Below are positions 1 through 12,489 of a stretch of 64,000 bases of DNA, in pieces. Under the pieces are notes generated by a model. That model did no database searches and was not told where the DNA came from. It was given only the letters and a program-made list of their open reading frames with translations. The translations under genes were made by a program, and so were the position numbers. The first letter of the stretch is position 1. The number at the start of each line of letters is the position of its first letter. The stretch lies in assembly GCF_002776525.5 (NCBI RefSeq), contig NC_045434.1, positions 118,963,075 through 119,027,074 of the forward strand, read 5' to 3'. The DNA is from Piliocolobus tephrosceles. Lineage: Eukaryota; Chordata; Mammalia; Primates; Cercopithecidae.

Positions 1-1105
1 AACATATCTAAAGAGCTGAAAGAAAAATCCTGCCAATGAAAAAAAAAAACTATACCTGGATAAAATGTCCTTTAAAAATGAATGAGAAATAAAGGCTTTT
101 CCAGACAGACAAATTTGAGGGAGTTCATTACCACTAGATCTGCTTTACAAGATTGCTAGAGGGAGTTTTTAAAATTCAAATTAAAGGATGCTAAGCAACA
201 ACACAAAAGCATATAAAGGTATACTTTGCATTGATTAAAGTAAACATATAGAAAATACAGAATAATGTAAAACTGTACTGGTGTGTAAATCACTTTTAAC
301 TCTAGTACAAAGGTTTAAATACGAAAGTATTCTGAATAACTATAATCATAAAAATTGAATAATGAATATACAATACAAAAGGATAAAAATTGTGACATCA
401 GTATCATAACATACATGAAGAGGAGTAGTTGAAGTGTAGAGTTTCTATATATGATGAAAGGTAAGTTTTCACCATAAAATAGACTCATAATTATATGATG
501 GCCTGTGTAAGCCTTGTGGTAACTACAAAAAAAAAAAAATTCTAGTAGATATGCAAAAGATGAGGAGAAAGGAATCAAAGCGTATAAGTAAAAAAGGCCA
601 CTAAATCACAAAGAAAGAAAAAATAAACTACAAAAAAGAAACTATAAAGTAGTCAGGAAACAATGAAATGGCAGTTCTTAACCTATCAATACTTACTTTA
701 AAGGTAGATTAAATTTTTCTATCCAAAGACACAAAGTGGTTGAATGGAAAAAGGAAATAACAGAAAAATAAAACAAAACAAATACAACAAAAGAATAAGC
801 TAAAACGTAAACTGATTACAAGATATTCATTTCAGCTTTAAGGACACACAAGAGATGAAAAAATGTACTCCATAAAAATAATAACCAAAAAGAGTAAGAG
901 TAGCTATATTTCTGTCAGAAAAAATATACTTTAAGTAAAAATTATCACAAAAAATTATTATGTAATTGTAATTTATCATCATGAAGTGTTTAATTCATCA
1001 AGGGGATGTAGCAATTTTAAATATATGTAGCATTCACATTGGGACATCTGAATATGTAATGCAAATATTAACAAATGTGACAGGAGATAAAAATAGCAAT
1101 ACAAG
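1..1105 (+). mobile_element. Old L1M fragment, ORF1 end to ORF2 endonuclease start
   Basis: Decayed plus-strand L1M. The opening carries the 'cagacagacaaatttgaggg' and 'ttcattaccactagatctgc' phrases typical of the region around the end of ORF1. Near 680-760 it reads into the start of ORF2 ('cctatcaatacttactttaa', then 'aagtggttgaatgg'), and 820-1105 resembles the endonuclease region. No frame is open for more than about 90 codons, so it is non-coding. The rest of ORF2 is missing before the 3' UTR piece that follows directly. The class is clear by eye; the subfamily is not. Confidence 0.75.
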
Positions 1106-1462
1106 CACAACAGGAAAAGCAGAGAGTAGAATGGTAGGTGTCAGCGGCTGTGGGTAGGGGAAATGGGAAGATGTTGATCAAAGAGCACAAAATTTCTGTT
1201 ATGTAGGATGAATAAGTTCTGAAGCTCTAGTGTACAGCATGGTGACTATAGTTAATATTTTATTATATACTTGAAATTGCCTTAGAATGTCGATCTTAAT
1301 TGTTTTCATCACAGTAATTATGTGAGGTGATAGATATGTGGATTAGCTTGGTTGTGCTAATCATTCACAATGTATACATATATCTAAACATCATCTCTTA
1401 TGCTTTAAATAGATGCAATTTTCATTTGTCAATTATGCCTTAATAAAGTTGGGGAAAAAGCT
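1106..1462 (+). mobile_element. L1M 3' UTR, probably same element as 1-1105
   Basis: Matches the familiar L1M 3' UTR order: 'gagagtagaatggtaggtg', 'gatgaataagttctgaagct', 'gtacagcatggtgactatag', 'tgaggtgatagatatgtgg', and an end at 'tcaattatgccttaataaag'. Orientation agrees with the preceding fragment. The simplest reading is one L1M with a large internal deletion of ORF2 near 1105. Confidence 0.75.
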
Positions 1463-3189
1463 ACATTTGTCAATTGTTTATGTATAGCATTAATAATGCA
1501 AAGGTTAAAAGAACAGTACAACGGATAAGAATATAGCTATTATCTAAAATGAAAACACACTAACTTTTGTAGTATGTACATATAATTATTTAAAATCATA
1601 TATGTATTGTTTGCTAAGTGTCTGCAAGTACATTATACTTATGATACTTTATCCTAAATAGTGCAGCATGAGTCTCTTCAAAACAAGAAATTTTCTGCAT
1701 AACCAAAATGCCATTATAATACCTAAGAAAATAAACAATAACTTACTAATATAATCGAATAGCAACTTAATATTTAATAATTTTATATTTATTTTTGGTT
1801 TAAAATTATAATTTTTATTTGATGCTTTATTACAGAATGTCCTTTGATGATCTGGGTTTTATAAATTCTAAGTATGTGCCATAGACTTTTATCATTTTTG
1901 GCATAAAATCTCTTCAAAATATCTTTCCTCAAAATATTTAATATTAATTAGAGATTTAGAATATTTTAGAAATAGGTTGTTTACATTAATCTTTTCACTT
2001 AATATATAGAAAACATCAGCCTTATCCTTCATGTCTTATTAAGTCATATTGTAAATATGAAAAGTGTTCAGGAAGGGACAGGAACAGCAGCAATATTCAC
2101 TAGTTTCTTTAAATTTATGGCCTTTAGGGACATTTAACTTTGATAAATATTTTAAGTTGGGGAATCATTTTTACTTTTGGTCTAGCTATATCAAAACATA
2201 GATTGAAAATGTCACATAAATCCCATAAAATTTAGCAAACATATTACATAGTCACTAAGTTTTACAACTGGTAGCAATCTGACCAAAATCATTAGCAGCA
2301 AATCTGGCATAATGTTTGTCCTGTTGCATCACACACCTTCAGCCCTAAGGAAAGCACGGGTAAGCATGTTTATTATATCACACAGTCTCTCAAATCATTC
2401 AGTGAATACAGATACAGGAAATGAAAGTGTCACAGGATGCTCATGTATTATATTTCTAATAAAAATATTGAAGAAAACAAATGTAGCTGACATATTCATA
2501 TGATATTAAACTACATAAAGTTTTCAATTAAAAAATCCCTTGAAATCCACAGGGAAACATTTTTTATGAATTCCACAAGCAATTTATAGAAAACAATTTT
2601 TCAGATAAATATATAAAGATATTTCAATATCAAATCAGCCTTATTTTAACTAAATTGTTAATAAGCACTCACTTATTTCACTGCAATATTTTAATGCATT
2701 CTATATTTCAGTAAATTGATTTCAGATTTTAGTTTACATTGCAAGCATTGTTTTTGTACGTCATTGTCGAAATATGAAGATTTACTAAAGGTTTTTGTTA
2801 ATTTTAAGGACTCGTCAATATGAATATATTTACTTAAAGCCTTGAAAATTTTGCTTAAAATATAAACAGCAATTCTTAATCTACAATATCCTATTTATTT
2901 TTCAGTTCTTCAAATTTATATTTGTTAAATTAAGACTCATTGTAGAAAAGCATAATTCAATTTATAATTTGAGTATATTATATTAGCAGAGAGTATATTA
3001 GAGGTGGTTATATTAGAAGTGGGTAGTAGTCACAAAGAAATTCAGAGACAAATCAAGTAAATATTATTTCTTTTTTCAATTACAAGCTTTCTGAGTTTGT
3101 GAATCACCAAAGCTTAATGCTACCCATTATGCAAAATTATTGGTATTTCTTTTGATCATCTATTTAAAAACCTAAAATATTTAGACGCA
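1463..3189. other. Unassigned AT-rich sequence
   Basis: No gene, RNA or repeat recognised. There are scattered poly(A)/poly(T) runs and a 63-codon open frame at 2312-2503 without coding character. Probably old degraded intergenic sequence. Confidence 0.5.
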
Positions 3190-3731
3190 TGAGCAGGCAA
3201 CATCTGAAGATTTTTAATACTCCATGATCTGATGATACATTGCTGCATAATAAATCACATCATATCTTAAAGTCTTAAAACACCAATTTATTATTGCCAT
3301 TCACATTCTGTGGGTTGAGTGGCACAGTGGGGTACTTTTTGATCAGAGTCTTTCATGTGATTGCATTCAGGCAATGACTTAGGGTACAGTCATCTAAAGA
3401 CTAGACCCAACAGAGCTGAATGTCCTGGATGACTCAGTCACATACTGGACCTGTGACCAACTTAGCTGAGGCTATTTGCTGGGGCAACTCTACATATGTC
3501 TTTCCTTGTGGCTTGAGCTCCTCACAACGTGGTAACTGGATTCAAAGTGTGAGTATTTAAAAGACAGCAAGTGGAAACTGACATTCTCTTCAAGATAGGT
3601 TCAGAAAATTGAACAGTGTCATTTCTCTTTTATTGCATTAGTCAAAGTAGTCAATAGTCTGCCAATACTCTAACAGGAAAGGTATAGCTCATACCTCTGT
3701 AGAGGAGAATGGTAAAAAAAAAAAAAAAAAA
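3190..3731 (-). repeat. Old LTR-like repeat (MaLR/MLT-like?) ending in a poly(A) run
   Basis: The stretch 'cattgctgcataataaatca', then 'gtcttaaaacaccaatttat' and 'cattctgtgggttgagtgg', resembles a widespread mammalian interspersed repeat that I place tentatively with MaLR-type LTRs on the minus strand. It ends near a run of A at about 3714-3731. Divergence is high, so class and boundaries are uncertain. Confidence 0.4.
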
Positions 3732-4186
3732 GTCATCTGTAACAGGCATATGCCGAGAAGTTGCACACTAACTCTACATTGATTTGAAATGTTTCCCTAC
3801 ATATCCTTTGCTCCAGCAATATCAGTATGTTTCCTTATTCTCACATGTGTCTACATAGGCTCTTCTCTCTGCCTGGAATGATTTTTTTCTTTCTCTCTTC
3901 TTTTTTACCTAATTTATCCTTAAATACATAGGATGAAAAATAAATGTTATTCTATCTAATAATGAAGTCATAAAATTTAGGAGAAAGCCAACAAGAAAAT
4001 AAAAGAAATAAAAAAGTTAGCCTAACGTTAGACTTGTGACTCAAAGTTCACTCACTTTGACTTAAAAAATATATTATGACCCCAGCAGCCATAGCTTCAT
4101 TTAAAATGTTTTCTTCCCACCTTTTTATTCAACTTGGGTTTAATAATTAGAAGTGTAGTACAGATTGCTTGATATTAGTTATTACA
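3732..4186. other. Unassigned AT-rich sequence
   Basis: No gene or repeat recognised between the LTR-like stretch and the hAT-like element. Confidence 0.5.
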
Positions 4187-4410
4187 GAACAGGGTTGCCA
4201 AACTCTTTTTTAGAAGACAAGATAGTAAATGCTTTCTGCTTTGCAGACCATACGGTCTCTGTTATACACTCAACTCTGACATTGGAGCATTAAAGCATCC
4301 ATAAACAATATGAGAATAAGTGGGAGTGTATGTCTTTAAATAAAACTTTGGTTTAAAAAAATTTGCCAGCCAAGGTAGGCCCAATGCCCCACAGGCCACT
4401 GCTATAGAAA
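4187..4410. mobile_element. Nonautonomous hAT-Charlie-type DNA transposon (MER-like)
   Basis: Contains the phrases 'agggttgccaaactc', 'tgctttgcagaccatacggt', 'cactcaactctgac', 'taaataaaactttg' and 'gccagccaaggtaggcccaa'. These follow the order of a common hAT-type MER element whose ends read roughly CAGGGGTCGGCAAAC. No transposase is encoded. An 8-bp target duplication was not resolved. Confidence 0.6.
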
Positions 4411-5846
4411 AACTTCACAGAATTGTTACAAAATATCTTTAAATGAGTTAATGTTGATTAAAGGACAAGAGAGAAAAAATTACAACTATAATGAAAATGA
4501 AGAGCATGTAATATTATTGAAGGCTCTTGAAATTTTCTTTCCAAAGTATGTTTACTGAATCAAAAACACATAAAACACAATAGAACTTGTCAATATTTTT
4601 TATTAACTGCTATAAAACATTGATGTGATGTAATGCATTTGATTTTGGGTTTTCCAGTCTTAAAATATGATTTCTGTCAATTAACATCAAGGATGATTGT
4701 TGAAAATTGATACAATTTGGGGGTATTTTTTCTTCTGTCCTGATAATATAGGGTAGTTATCAGCTTCAAATGAGACAATTAATGTAAATATATTTTGTGT
4801 AGTATTGCATTTATATGAAATACTAACTACATTCATAGCATTGTTTTAAAGGCATTTTAGTATTCAAATCAGTTGTATTATGTTGAAAACAATAATGTCA
4901 ATTGAAAATTAAGAAGCAATTTGTAAAAAAGACTTAATTGATATGAACGTGTGATATATAAAGTTTAAACAGAGTAAGATTGGTTTTTAAGTATATTTCT
5001 GTGTATCTTGTGAAAAAAATATGAAAAAATTGCTAAACCAAATGAGACCATTGGTCTTTGCTTGTCTTAGACAGAACTCTGCTAATTCCTTTCCTAGGAA
5101 GAGAAAAGGAAATATCACAGCAGAGGGATGCAGAGCTACAAAATGGTATATTTATTTTATTTTTCTTCATTTATGGTTTCAGTAGCTATAACTTCACCTA
5201 ACTTTTAAAAAGTACCGCAATTAGTATTCTATGTAATCTGAATGCCCGAAAATTGGAGAACAAACTGTCAAAAGTTTTAATCATTAAAATGTTATGGTGA
5301 CAATCAAAGTGGCTAAAGGTTACCTGTTTCAGCTGTGTAGTATTGAAAAGCAAGCAAGTACTAGTAATTACAATAATTAGCACAGGAAATTGAGAGGAAA
5401 CACTCAGTTATATTGGGCTCTTTGTTGTTTTATTTAAAAATACTCTTTAAAGTATCTATTAAAAATTATTTAATTAAGAGTAATAACATTGCATGGTAAC
5501 AATTTTGAGTCAATTTGAGCTGAGAAATAGTCCCGCTGAAATTGCTGTTCATTTATTGAGAGCAAGGCTTATCCAAACACAACCCGAGAAGAGATATTTG
5601 GGTTCTAAATGCAGTCTCTCAGGCTTATTATTCATAGTTACACATTTAGTTTTTGTCAAAATTTCAGAATTTCTACATTTTCCTGAATTAACCTATAATA
5701 GCCCCTCTTTACTACAAAACTAGGATTCCATAAATTAACAAACGTTCTCCATCCATGATGCCCTTAGGGCCTCAGTAATTTTATGCATGACATCCATAGC
5801 TAAAAATAAAATAAAATAAACAAAAAAAAAAATGAAAAAAAAAAAC
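4411..5846. other. Unassigned AT-rich sequence 5' of the L1 insertion
   Basis: No coding or RNA feature recognised. Short open frames at 5198-5383 and 5493-5723 show no family resemblance. An A-rich run at 5802-5845 immediately precedes the L1 target site. Confidence 0.5.
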
Positions 5847-5855
5847 CCTTAACTG
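5847..5855. repeat. Target-site duplication, left copy
   Basis: 'ccttaactg' followed by T's lies just outside the L1 poly(T) tail. The same word recurs at 10673-10681 just outside the L1 5' end. With the trailing T's the duplication may be up to about 16 bp. Confidence 0.8.
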
Positions 5856-6006
5856 TTTTTTTTTTTTTTTTTTTAATACTTTAAGTTCTAGGGTTCATGT
5901 GCATAACGTGCAGGTTTGTTACATACGTATACTTGTGCCATGTTGGTGTGCTGCACCCATCAACTCGTCAGCACCCATCAATTCATCATTTATATCAGGT
6001 ATAACT

Positions 6007-6406
6007 NNNNNNNNNNNNNNNNNNNNNNNNNNNNNNNNNNNNNNNNNNNNNNNNNNNNNNNNNNNNNNNNNNNNNNNNNNNNNNNNNNNNNNNNNNNNNN
6101 NNNNNNNNNNNNNNNNNNNNNNNNNNNNNNNNNNNNNNNNNNNNNNNNNNNNNNNNNNNNNNNNNNNNNNNNNNNNNNNNNNNNNNNNNNNNNNNNNNNN
6201 NNNNNNNNNNNNNNNNNNNNNNNNNNNNNNNNNNNNNNNNNNNNNNNNNNNNNNNNNNNNNNNNNNNNNNNNNNNNNNNNNNNNNNNNNNNNNNNNNNNN
6301 NNNNNNNNNNNNNNNNNNNNNNNNNNNNNNNNNNNNNNNNNNNNNNNNNNNNNNNNNNNNNNNNNNNNNNNNNNNNNNNNNNNNNNNNNNNNNNNNNNNN
6401 NNNNNN
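6007..6406. other. Assembly gap (400 N) inside the L1
   Basis: Exactly 400 N replace the C-terminal part of ORF2 and most of the 3' UTR. Open frames that run through it are artefacts. Confidence 0.99.
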
Positions 6407-8574
6407 CTTATCAGCTTAAGAAGATTTTGGGCTGAGACGATGGGGTTTTCTAAATATACAATCATGTCATCTGCAAACAGGGACAATTTGACTTCTTCTT
6501 TTCCTAACTGAATACCCTTGATTTCTTTCTCTTGCCTGATTGCCCTAGCCAGAACTTCCAACACTATGTTGAATAGGAGTGGTGAGAGAGGGCATCCCTG
6601 TCTTGTGCCAGTTTTCAAAGGGAATTTTTCCAGTTTTTGCCCATTCAGTATGAAATTAGCTGTGGGTTTGTCATAAATAGCTCTTATTATTTTGAGGTAC
6701 GTTCCATCAATACCGAATTTGTTGAGCGTTTTTAGCATGAAGGGCTGTTGAATTTTGTCAAAAGCCTTTTCTGCATCTATTGAGATAATCATGTGGTTCT
6801 TGTCTTTGGTTCTGTTGATATGCTGGATTACGTTGATTGATTTGCGAATGTTGAACCAGCCTTGCATCCCAGGGATGAAGCCCACTTGATCATGGTGGAT
6901 AAGCTTTTTGATGTGCTGCTGAATCCGGTTTGCCAGTATTTTATTGAGGATTTTTGCATCGATGTTCATCAGGGAGATTGGTCTAAAATTCTCTTTTTTT
7001 GTTGTGTCTCTGCCAGGCTTTGGTATCAGGATGATGTTGGCCTCATAAAATGAGTTAGGGAGGATTCCCTCTTTTTCTATTGATTGGAATAGTTTCAGAA
7101 GGAATGGTACCAGCTCCTCCTTCTACTTCTGGTAGAATTCAGCTGTGAATCCATCTGGTCCTGGGCTTTTTTTGGTGGGTAGGCTATTAATTGTTGCCTG
7201 AATTTCAGAGCCTGCTATTGGTCTATTCAGGGATTCAACTTCTTCCTGGTTTAGTCTTGGGAGAGTGTAAGTGTCCAGGAAATTATCCATTTCTTCTAGA
7301 TTTTCTAGTTGATTTGCGTAGAGGTGTTTATAGTATTCTCTGATGGTAGTTTGTATTTCTGTGGGGTCGGTGGTGATATCCCCTTTATCATTTTTTATTG
7401 CGTCTATTTGATTCCTCTCTCTTTTCTTCTTTATTAGTCTTGCTAGTGGTCTGTCAATTTTGTTGATCTTTTCAAAAAACCAACTCCTGGATTTATTGAT
7501 TTTTTGGAGGGTTTTTTGTGTCTCTATCTCCTTCAGTTCTGCTCTGATCTTAGTTATTTCTTGCCTTCTGCTAGCTTTTGAATGTGTTTGCTCTTGCCTC
7601 TCTAGTTCTTTTAATTGTGATGTTAGAGTGTCAATTTTAGATCTTTCCTGCTTTCTCTTGTGGGCATTTAGTGCTATAAATTTGCCTCTACACACTGCTT
7701 TAAATGTGTCCCAGAGATTCTGGTATGTTGTATCTTTGTTCTCATTGGTTTCAAAGAACATCTTTATTTCTGCTTTCATTTCGTTATGTACCCAGTAGTC
7801 ATTCAGGAGCAGGTTGTTCAGTTTCCATGTAGTTGAGCGGTTTTGATTGAGTTTCTTAGTCCTGAGTTCTAGTTTGATTGCACTGTGGTCTGAGAGACAG
7901 TTTGTTATAATTTCAGTTATTTTACACTTGCTGAGGAGTGCTTTACTTCCAATTATGTGGTCAATTTTGGAATAAGTGTGATGTGGTGCTGAGAAGAATG
8001 TATATTCTGTTGACTTGGGGTGGAGAGTTCTATAGATGTCTATGAGGTCCGCTTGGTGCAGAGATGAGTTCAATTCCTGGATATCCTTGTTAACTTTCTG
8101 TCTCGTTGATCTGTCTAATGTTGACAGTGGAGTGTTGAAGTCTCCCATTACTATTGTATGGGAGTCTAAGTCTCTTTGTAAGTCTCTAAGGACTTGCTTT
8201 ATGAATCTGGGTGCTCCTGTATTGGGTGCATATATATTTAGGATAGTTAGCTCTTCCTGTTGAATTGATCCCTTTACCATTATGTAATGGCCTTCTTTGT
8301 CTCTTTTGATCTTTGATGGTTTAAAGTCTGTTTTATCAGAGACTAGGATTGCAACCCCTGCTTTTTTTTGTTCTCCATTTGCTTGGTAGATCTTCCTCCA
8401 TCCCTTTGTTTTGAGCCTATGTATGTCTCTGCATGTGAGATGGGTCTCCTGAATACAGCAGTCTGATGGGTCTTGACTCTTTATCCAGTTTGCCAGTCTG
8501 TGTCTTTTAATTGGAGCATTTAGTCCATTAACATTTAAGGTTAATATTGTTATGTGTGAACTTGATCCTGCCAT
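6407..8574 (-). pseudogene. L1 ORF2 (endonuclease-reverse transcriptase), broken
   Basis: ORF2p nicks target DNA and reverse-transcribes L1 RNA. The frame opens with Met at 8574. The endonuclease domain (about residues 1-240) keeps its active-site elements: the early NVNG Asn, the QETH Glu, IYAPN, GDFN, KIDHI and the terminal SDHSAI. The frame stops after FYQK (7123), where a TAG replaces a Tyr-type codon seen in relatives. Beyond that single stop the same frame continues through the reverse transcriptase, including FADD near 6465, and enters the gap at about codon 722 of the usual ~1275. The Cys-rich C-terminus lies in the gap or is deleted. Inference: inactive because of the premature stop and missing end. 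Confidence 0.93.
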
Positions 8575-8637
8575 TATGATATTAACTGGTTATTTTGCTC
8601 ATTAGTTGATGCAGTTTCTTCCTAGCCTCGATGGTCT

Positions 8638-9653
8638 TTACATTTTGGCATGTTTTTGCAATGGCTGGTACCGGTTGTTCCTTTCCACGTTTAGGGCTTC
8701 CTTCAGGGTCTCTTGTAAGGCAGGCCTGGTGGTGACAAAATCTCTAAGCATTTGCTTATCTGTAAAGGATTTTATTTCTCCTTCACTTATGAAACTTAGT
8801 TTGGCTGGATATGAAATTCTGGGTTTAAAATTCTTTTCTTTAAGAACGTTGAATATTGGCCCCCACTCTCTTCTCGCTTGTAGAGTTTCTACCGAGAGAT
8901 CTGCTGTCAGTCTATGGGCTTCCCTTTGTGGGTAACCCAACCTTTCTCTCTGGCTGCCTTTAAGATTTTTTCCTTCATTTCAACTTTGGTGAATCTGGCA
9001 ATTATGTGTCTTGGAGTTTCTCTTCTGGAGGAGTATCTTTGTGGCATTCTCTGCATTTCCTGAATTTGAATGTTGGCCTGCCCTGCTAGGTTGGGGAAGT
9101 TCTCCAGGAAGATATCCTGAAGAGTGTTTTCCAATTTGGTTCCATTTTCCCCCTCACTTTCAGGCACCCCAATCAGATGTAGATTTGGTCTTTTTACATA
9201 ATCCCATACTTCTTGCAGGCTTTGTTCATTTCTTTTTCTTCTTTTTTCTTTTGGTTTCTCTTCTCGCTTCATTTCATTCATTTGATCCTCGATCGCTGAT
9301 ACTCTTTCTTCCAGTTGATCGAGTCGGTTACTGAAGCTTGTGCATTTGTCACGTATTTCTCGTGTCATGGTTTTCATCTCTGTCATTTCGTTTATGACTT
9401 TCTCTGCATTAATTAGTCTAGCTGTCAATTCTTCCACTCTTTTTTCAAGATTTTTAGTTTCTTTGCGCTGGGTACATAATTCCTCCTTTAGCTCTGAGAG
9501 GTTTGATGGACTGAAGCCTTCTTCTCTCATCTCGTCAAAGTCATTCTCTGACCAGCTTTGATCCATTGCTGGCGATGGGCTGTGCTCCTTTGCAGGGGGA
9601 GATGCGCTCTTATTTTTTGAATTTCCAGCTTTTCTGCCCTGCTTTTTCCCCAT
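8638..9653 (-). pseudogene. L1 ORF1 (RNA-binding coiled-coil protein), frameshifted
   Basis: ORF1p trimerises on L1 RNA and acts as a nucleic-acid chaperone in the L1 RNP. The Met at 9653 starts MGKKQ, the usual beginning. A heptad-rich coiled coil (about residues 50-150) and the RRM-like core follow (residues about 155-245). The frame closes near 8907, after GKPI. A second frame covering 8940-8638 carries the C-terminal domain and ends ...QKHAKM at the expected place. Total span equals the normal ~338 codons, so the defect is a single small indel. The C-terminal domain is needed for RNA binding, so the product should be non-functional. Confidence 0.92.
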
Positions 9654-10672
9654 CTTTGTGGTTTTATCTGTCTCTGGTCTTTGATGATGGTGATGTACTG
9701 ATGGGGTTTTGGTATAGGTGTCCTTCCTGTTTGATAGTTTTCCTTCTGACAGTCAGGACCCTCAGCTATAGGTCTGTTGGAGATTGCTTGAGGTCCACTC
9801 CAGACCCTGTTTGCCTGGGTATCAGCAGCAGAGGTTGCAGAAGATAGAATATTGCTGAACAGTGAGTGTACCTGTCTGATTCTTGCTTTGGAAGCTTCCT
9901 CTCAGGGGTGTACTCCACCCTGTGAGGTGTGGGGTGTCAGACTGCCCCTAGTGGGGGATGTCTCCCAGTTAGGCTACTCAGAGGTCAGGGACCCACTTGA
10001 GCAGGTAGTTTGCCCCTTCTCAGATCTCAACCTCCGTGTTGGGAGATCCACTGCTCTCTTCAAAGCTGTCAGACAGAGTCGTTCGCGTCTGCACAGGCCT
10101 CTGCTGCTTTAGCTGTGCCCTGTCCCCAGAGGTGGAGTCTACAGAGACAGGCAGGTTTCCTTGAGCTGCTGTGAGCTCCACCCAGTTCGAGCTTCCCAGT
10201 GGCTTTGTTTACCTACTTAAGCCTCAGCGATGGCGGGCGCCCCTCCCCCAGCCTCGCTGCTGCCTTGCGGTTAGATTGCCGCAGACTGTTGTTTTAGCAA
10301 GGAGGGAGGCTCCATGGGTGTGGGACCTTCCCGGCCAGGTGTGGGATATATTCTCCTGGTGTGCCGGTGTGCTTACAGCGCAGTATTGGGGTGGGAGTTA
10401 CCCGATTTTCCAGGTGTTGTGTGTCTCAGTTCCCCTGGCTAGGAAAAGGGACTCCCTTCCCCCTTGTGCTTCCCGGTGAGGCGATGCCTCACCCTGCTTC
10501 AGCTCTCGCTGGTCAGGCTGCAGCAGCTGACCAGCACCGATTGTCTGGCACTCCCAAGTGAGATGACCCCAGTACCTCAGTTGAAAATGCAGAAATCACC
10601 GGTCTTCTGTGTCGCTCATGCTGGGAGATGGAGACTGGAGCTATTCCTATTTGGCCATCTTGCTCCGCCCCT
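9654..10672 (-). promoter_or_regulatory. L1 5' UTR with internal promoter
   Basis: About 1 kb upstream of ORF1, the most GC- and CpG-rich stretch in an otherwise AT-rich window. In L1s this region holds the internal RNA polymerase II promoter. The YY1-type word 'ggccatcttg' (10653-10662) sits next to the 5' end, as in active primate L1s. Open frames seen here on the plus strand are fortuitous. Activity is not inferable; CpG methylation would be expected. Confidence 0.8.
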
Positions 10673-10681
10673 CCTTAACTG
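10673..10681. repeat. Target-site duplication, right copy
   Basis: 'ccttaactg' immediately after the L1 5' end, matching 5847-5855. Confidence 0.8.
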
Positions 10682-12489
10682 TTTTTTTAAATGTGAAGTC
10701 TTTTTATTTCAATATTATTTTTAACAATTTGTATTTAGACCAATAAATCAACTTGTTCCACCTCCACCCATCTCTAATAATGGGCCCAATTGCATAACTA
10801 TCTTGCAAAATAATTTATTTTGCTAAAGTTTCCCTTGAATGTCATGAATGTTATGCGTCAAAATAAGTTTTCAAGAAATTTGGGGATTTTTTAAGTAGAT
10901 AAAATAATATATACAACAAAGCCAGCATGTCCAATATGAAAGCAATAACTTCAGAGTCTTGCTGCAGACAACAATTTTCTACTTTAAAAGCTGAAATAAA
11001 TTACAGTATCATGAACCGTATGTAATAAATGCTTTTCATAATGTGACTGTGTGATTGTTGTTCTCAATAAATACATGATTGCTATAAGATTCATAGCTCA
11101 TTAGAGAAATGCTGTCAGTTTGTAAACACATAGAGAAACCATTGAGCTTAAAGGTCAACCTAGATCAGGAGGATATATGGCTCAAATCCCATATATTCCA
11201 AATCACGGGTAGAAAAAAACAAATATGTAATGGGAACTTTGAAATAGGGAGATATTTTTCTTTCATTGATTCCTCTAAAAAAAGGTGTTAAGATTTATTT
11301 TATAAAGAGATTATAAAAATCAAATTTTAGCCATTTGATCCATGTAAACGGTCCTTGACTTATTGGAAAGATGATCAAAGCAGGCACGATTAGCCTATTA
11401 GAATTGTTTCCATAAGAAATTACAAATCATTGTTATTAGAAGTTACAAAAACAAAGGCAAAACAAGAGAGTGGTTCATTAAAATTTCTCTTTTGATGCAA
11501 GATTATTAAATAGGTGAAAATGATATAATTAAATTTCTTTCTTAGACTACAATCAGGAAATATCAGATGTCAGAATTGTGTTTAAATACCAGTTCTGTCA
11601 CATATATATGGTTATCTCTGAGATTGCTTTCTTATTTACAAATCTACGCTATGAATAATTAACATTTGGATTTATGATACATATAAAATTATATGTTTCA
11701 TTTAAAACACCAAATTTTAGGAAAAGTCAATAAAATGTTAAGTGATATTAATGCTGATGACTAGCTTGCAAAATAGAGGCACTTATTCTGTGAAGGATTT
11801 TGTCTGTGTTCTGCTGTCTCTCTTTTTGTTTCATCATATCTTTCTCCTTCTATTTCAGTCTTATCACTGCCATTATCTCATTTAAGTGATGCCTTACTCT
11901 GATTAAAATAATTTCTGTCAAATGCATAATTTTATCAGTTGACAAAATTATTAGTAGTAGTGCTAATTCAAGCAGTAATCTGACTACACAGAATTTTCAA
12001 AACAAATACACCTGTATGAACATACTTTAGTAATATTAAACACATGTAAGTACTCTAGTGGAAAAACAAAAAAAAAAAATTATTAAATTGGTAGGTTATG
12101 TCCATCTGACAATTATTTTCCATGCTTCAAAAGGTAGGAACTCCATGATCTGACCACTTTTCAGAATTAAAAAGTATGTATTTAGTAAAAACAAATTTAA
12201 AAAAATGTCATTTGCATTTTCTCAAATACCAATTTGATGATACTGCAGCTTATAAATCATGATACTATGTTCTCTGTTTTAATTTCCACATTTAAGAGAT
12301 GGATATCTGCTCTGACAGCGTAGCTTATGTCAAACCAATCATTATCCCACAACCTAGAAATGCTGAATATTAATTAAAGATTTTTTTAAAAGTTCTTTAA
12401 ACACAGTAGGAAGTAACTAGGATAGCTAAGCCTTTGGGTGCCAGGATCAGAAAGAGGAAAGAAACACTAAAGTCTGGATTTCATGTTTC
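10682..12489. other. AT-rich sequence, unassigned apart from 10953-11110
   Basis: No gene recognised. The only structured stretch is copy A of a 158-bp duplicated segment, listed separately. Confidence 0.5.
10953..11110 (+). repeat. 158-bp duplicated segment, copy A
   Basis: Aligns without gaps to 14067-14224, from 'tcttgctgcagacaaca' to 'agagaaat'. I counted about 20 mismatches by hand (about 87% identity). Flanks on both sides are unrelated. It matches no repeat family I can name, so it is either a dispersed local duplication or two members of an unrecognised repeat. Confidence 0.8.

Larger units (their letters stand above)
5856..10672 (-). mobile_element. L1 (L1PA lineage, Old World monkey type), 5' end present
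   Basis: Minus-strand L1 with a poly(T) tail at 5856-5874, 3' UTR, a 400-base assembly gap, ORF2, the inter-ORF spacer, ORF1 and a roughly 1-kb 5' UTR ending at the canonical start region ('ggccatcttgctccgcccct'). It is flanked by the direct repeat 'ccttaactg'. ORF1 is frameshifted and ORF2 has an in-frame stop, so this copy should be unable to transpose on its own. Good conservation of frame and the monkey-type 3' UTR phrase suggest a fairly recent insertion. The 400 N probably under-represent the missing part. Confidence 0.92.

Noticed and set aside
5899..6435. Long frames at 5899-6435, 5916-6419 and 5995-6969
   Set aside because: They read through 400 N; only the minus-strand part right of the gap is real (L1 ORF2).
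9566..10724. Several 70-100 codon plus-strand frames
   Set aside because: They lie antisense to the L1 5' UTR, whose GC-rich sequence leaves frames open by chance. No host family resemblance.
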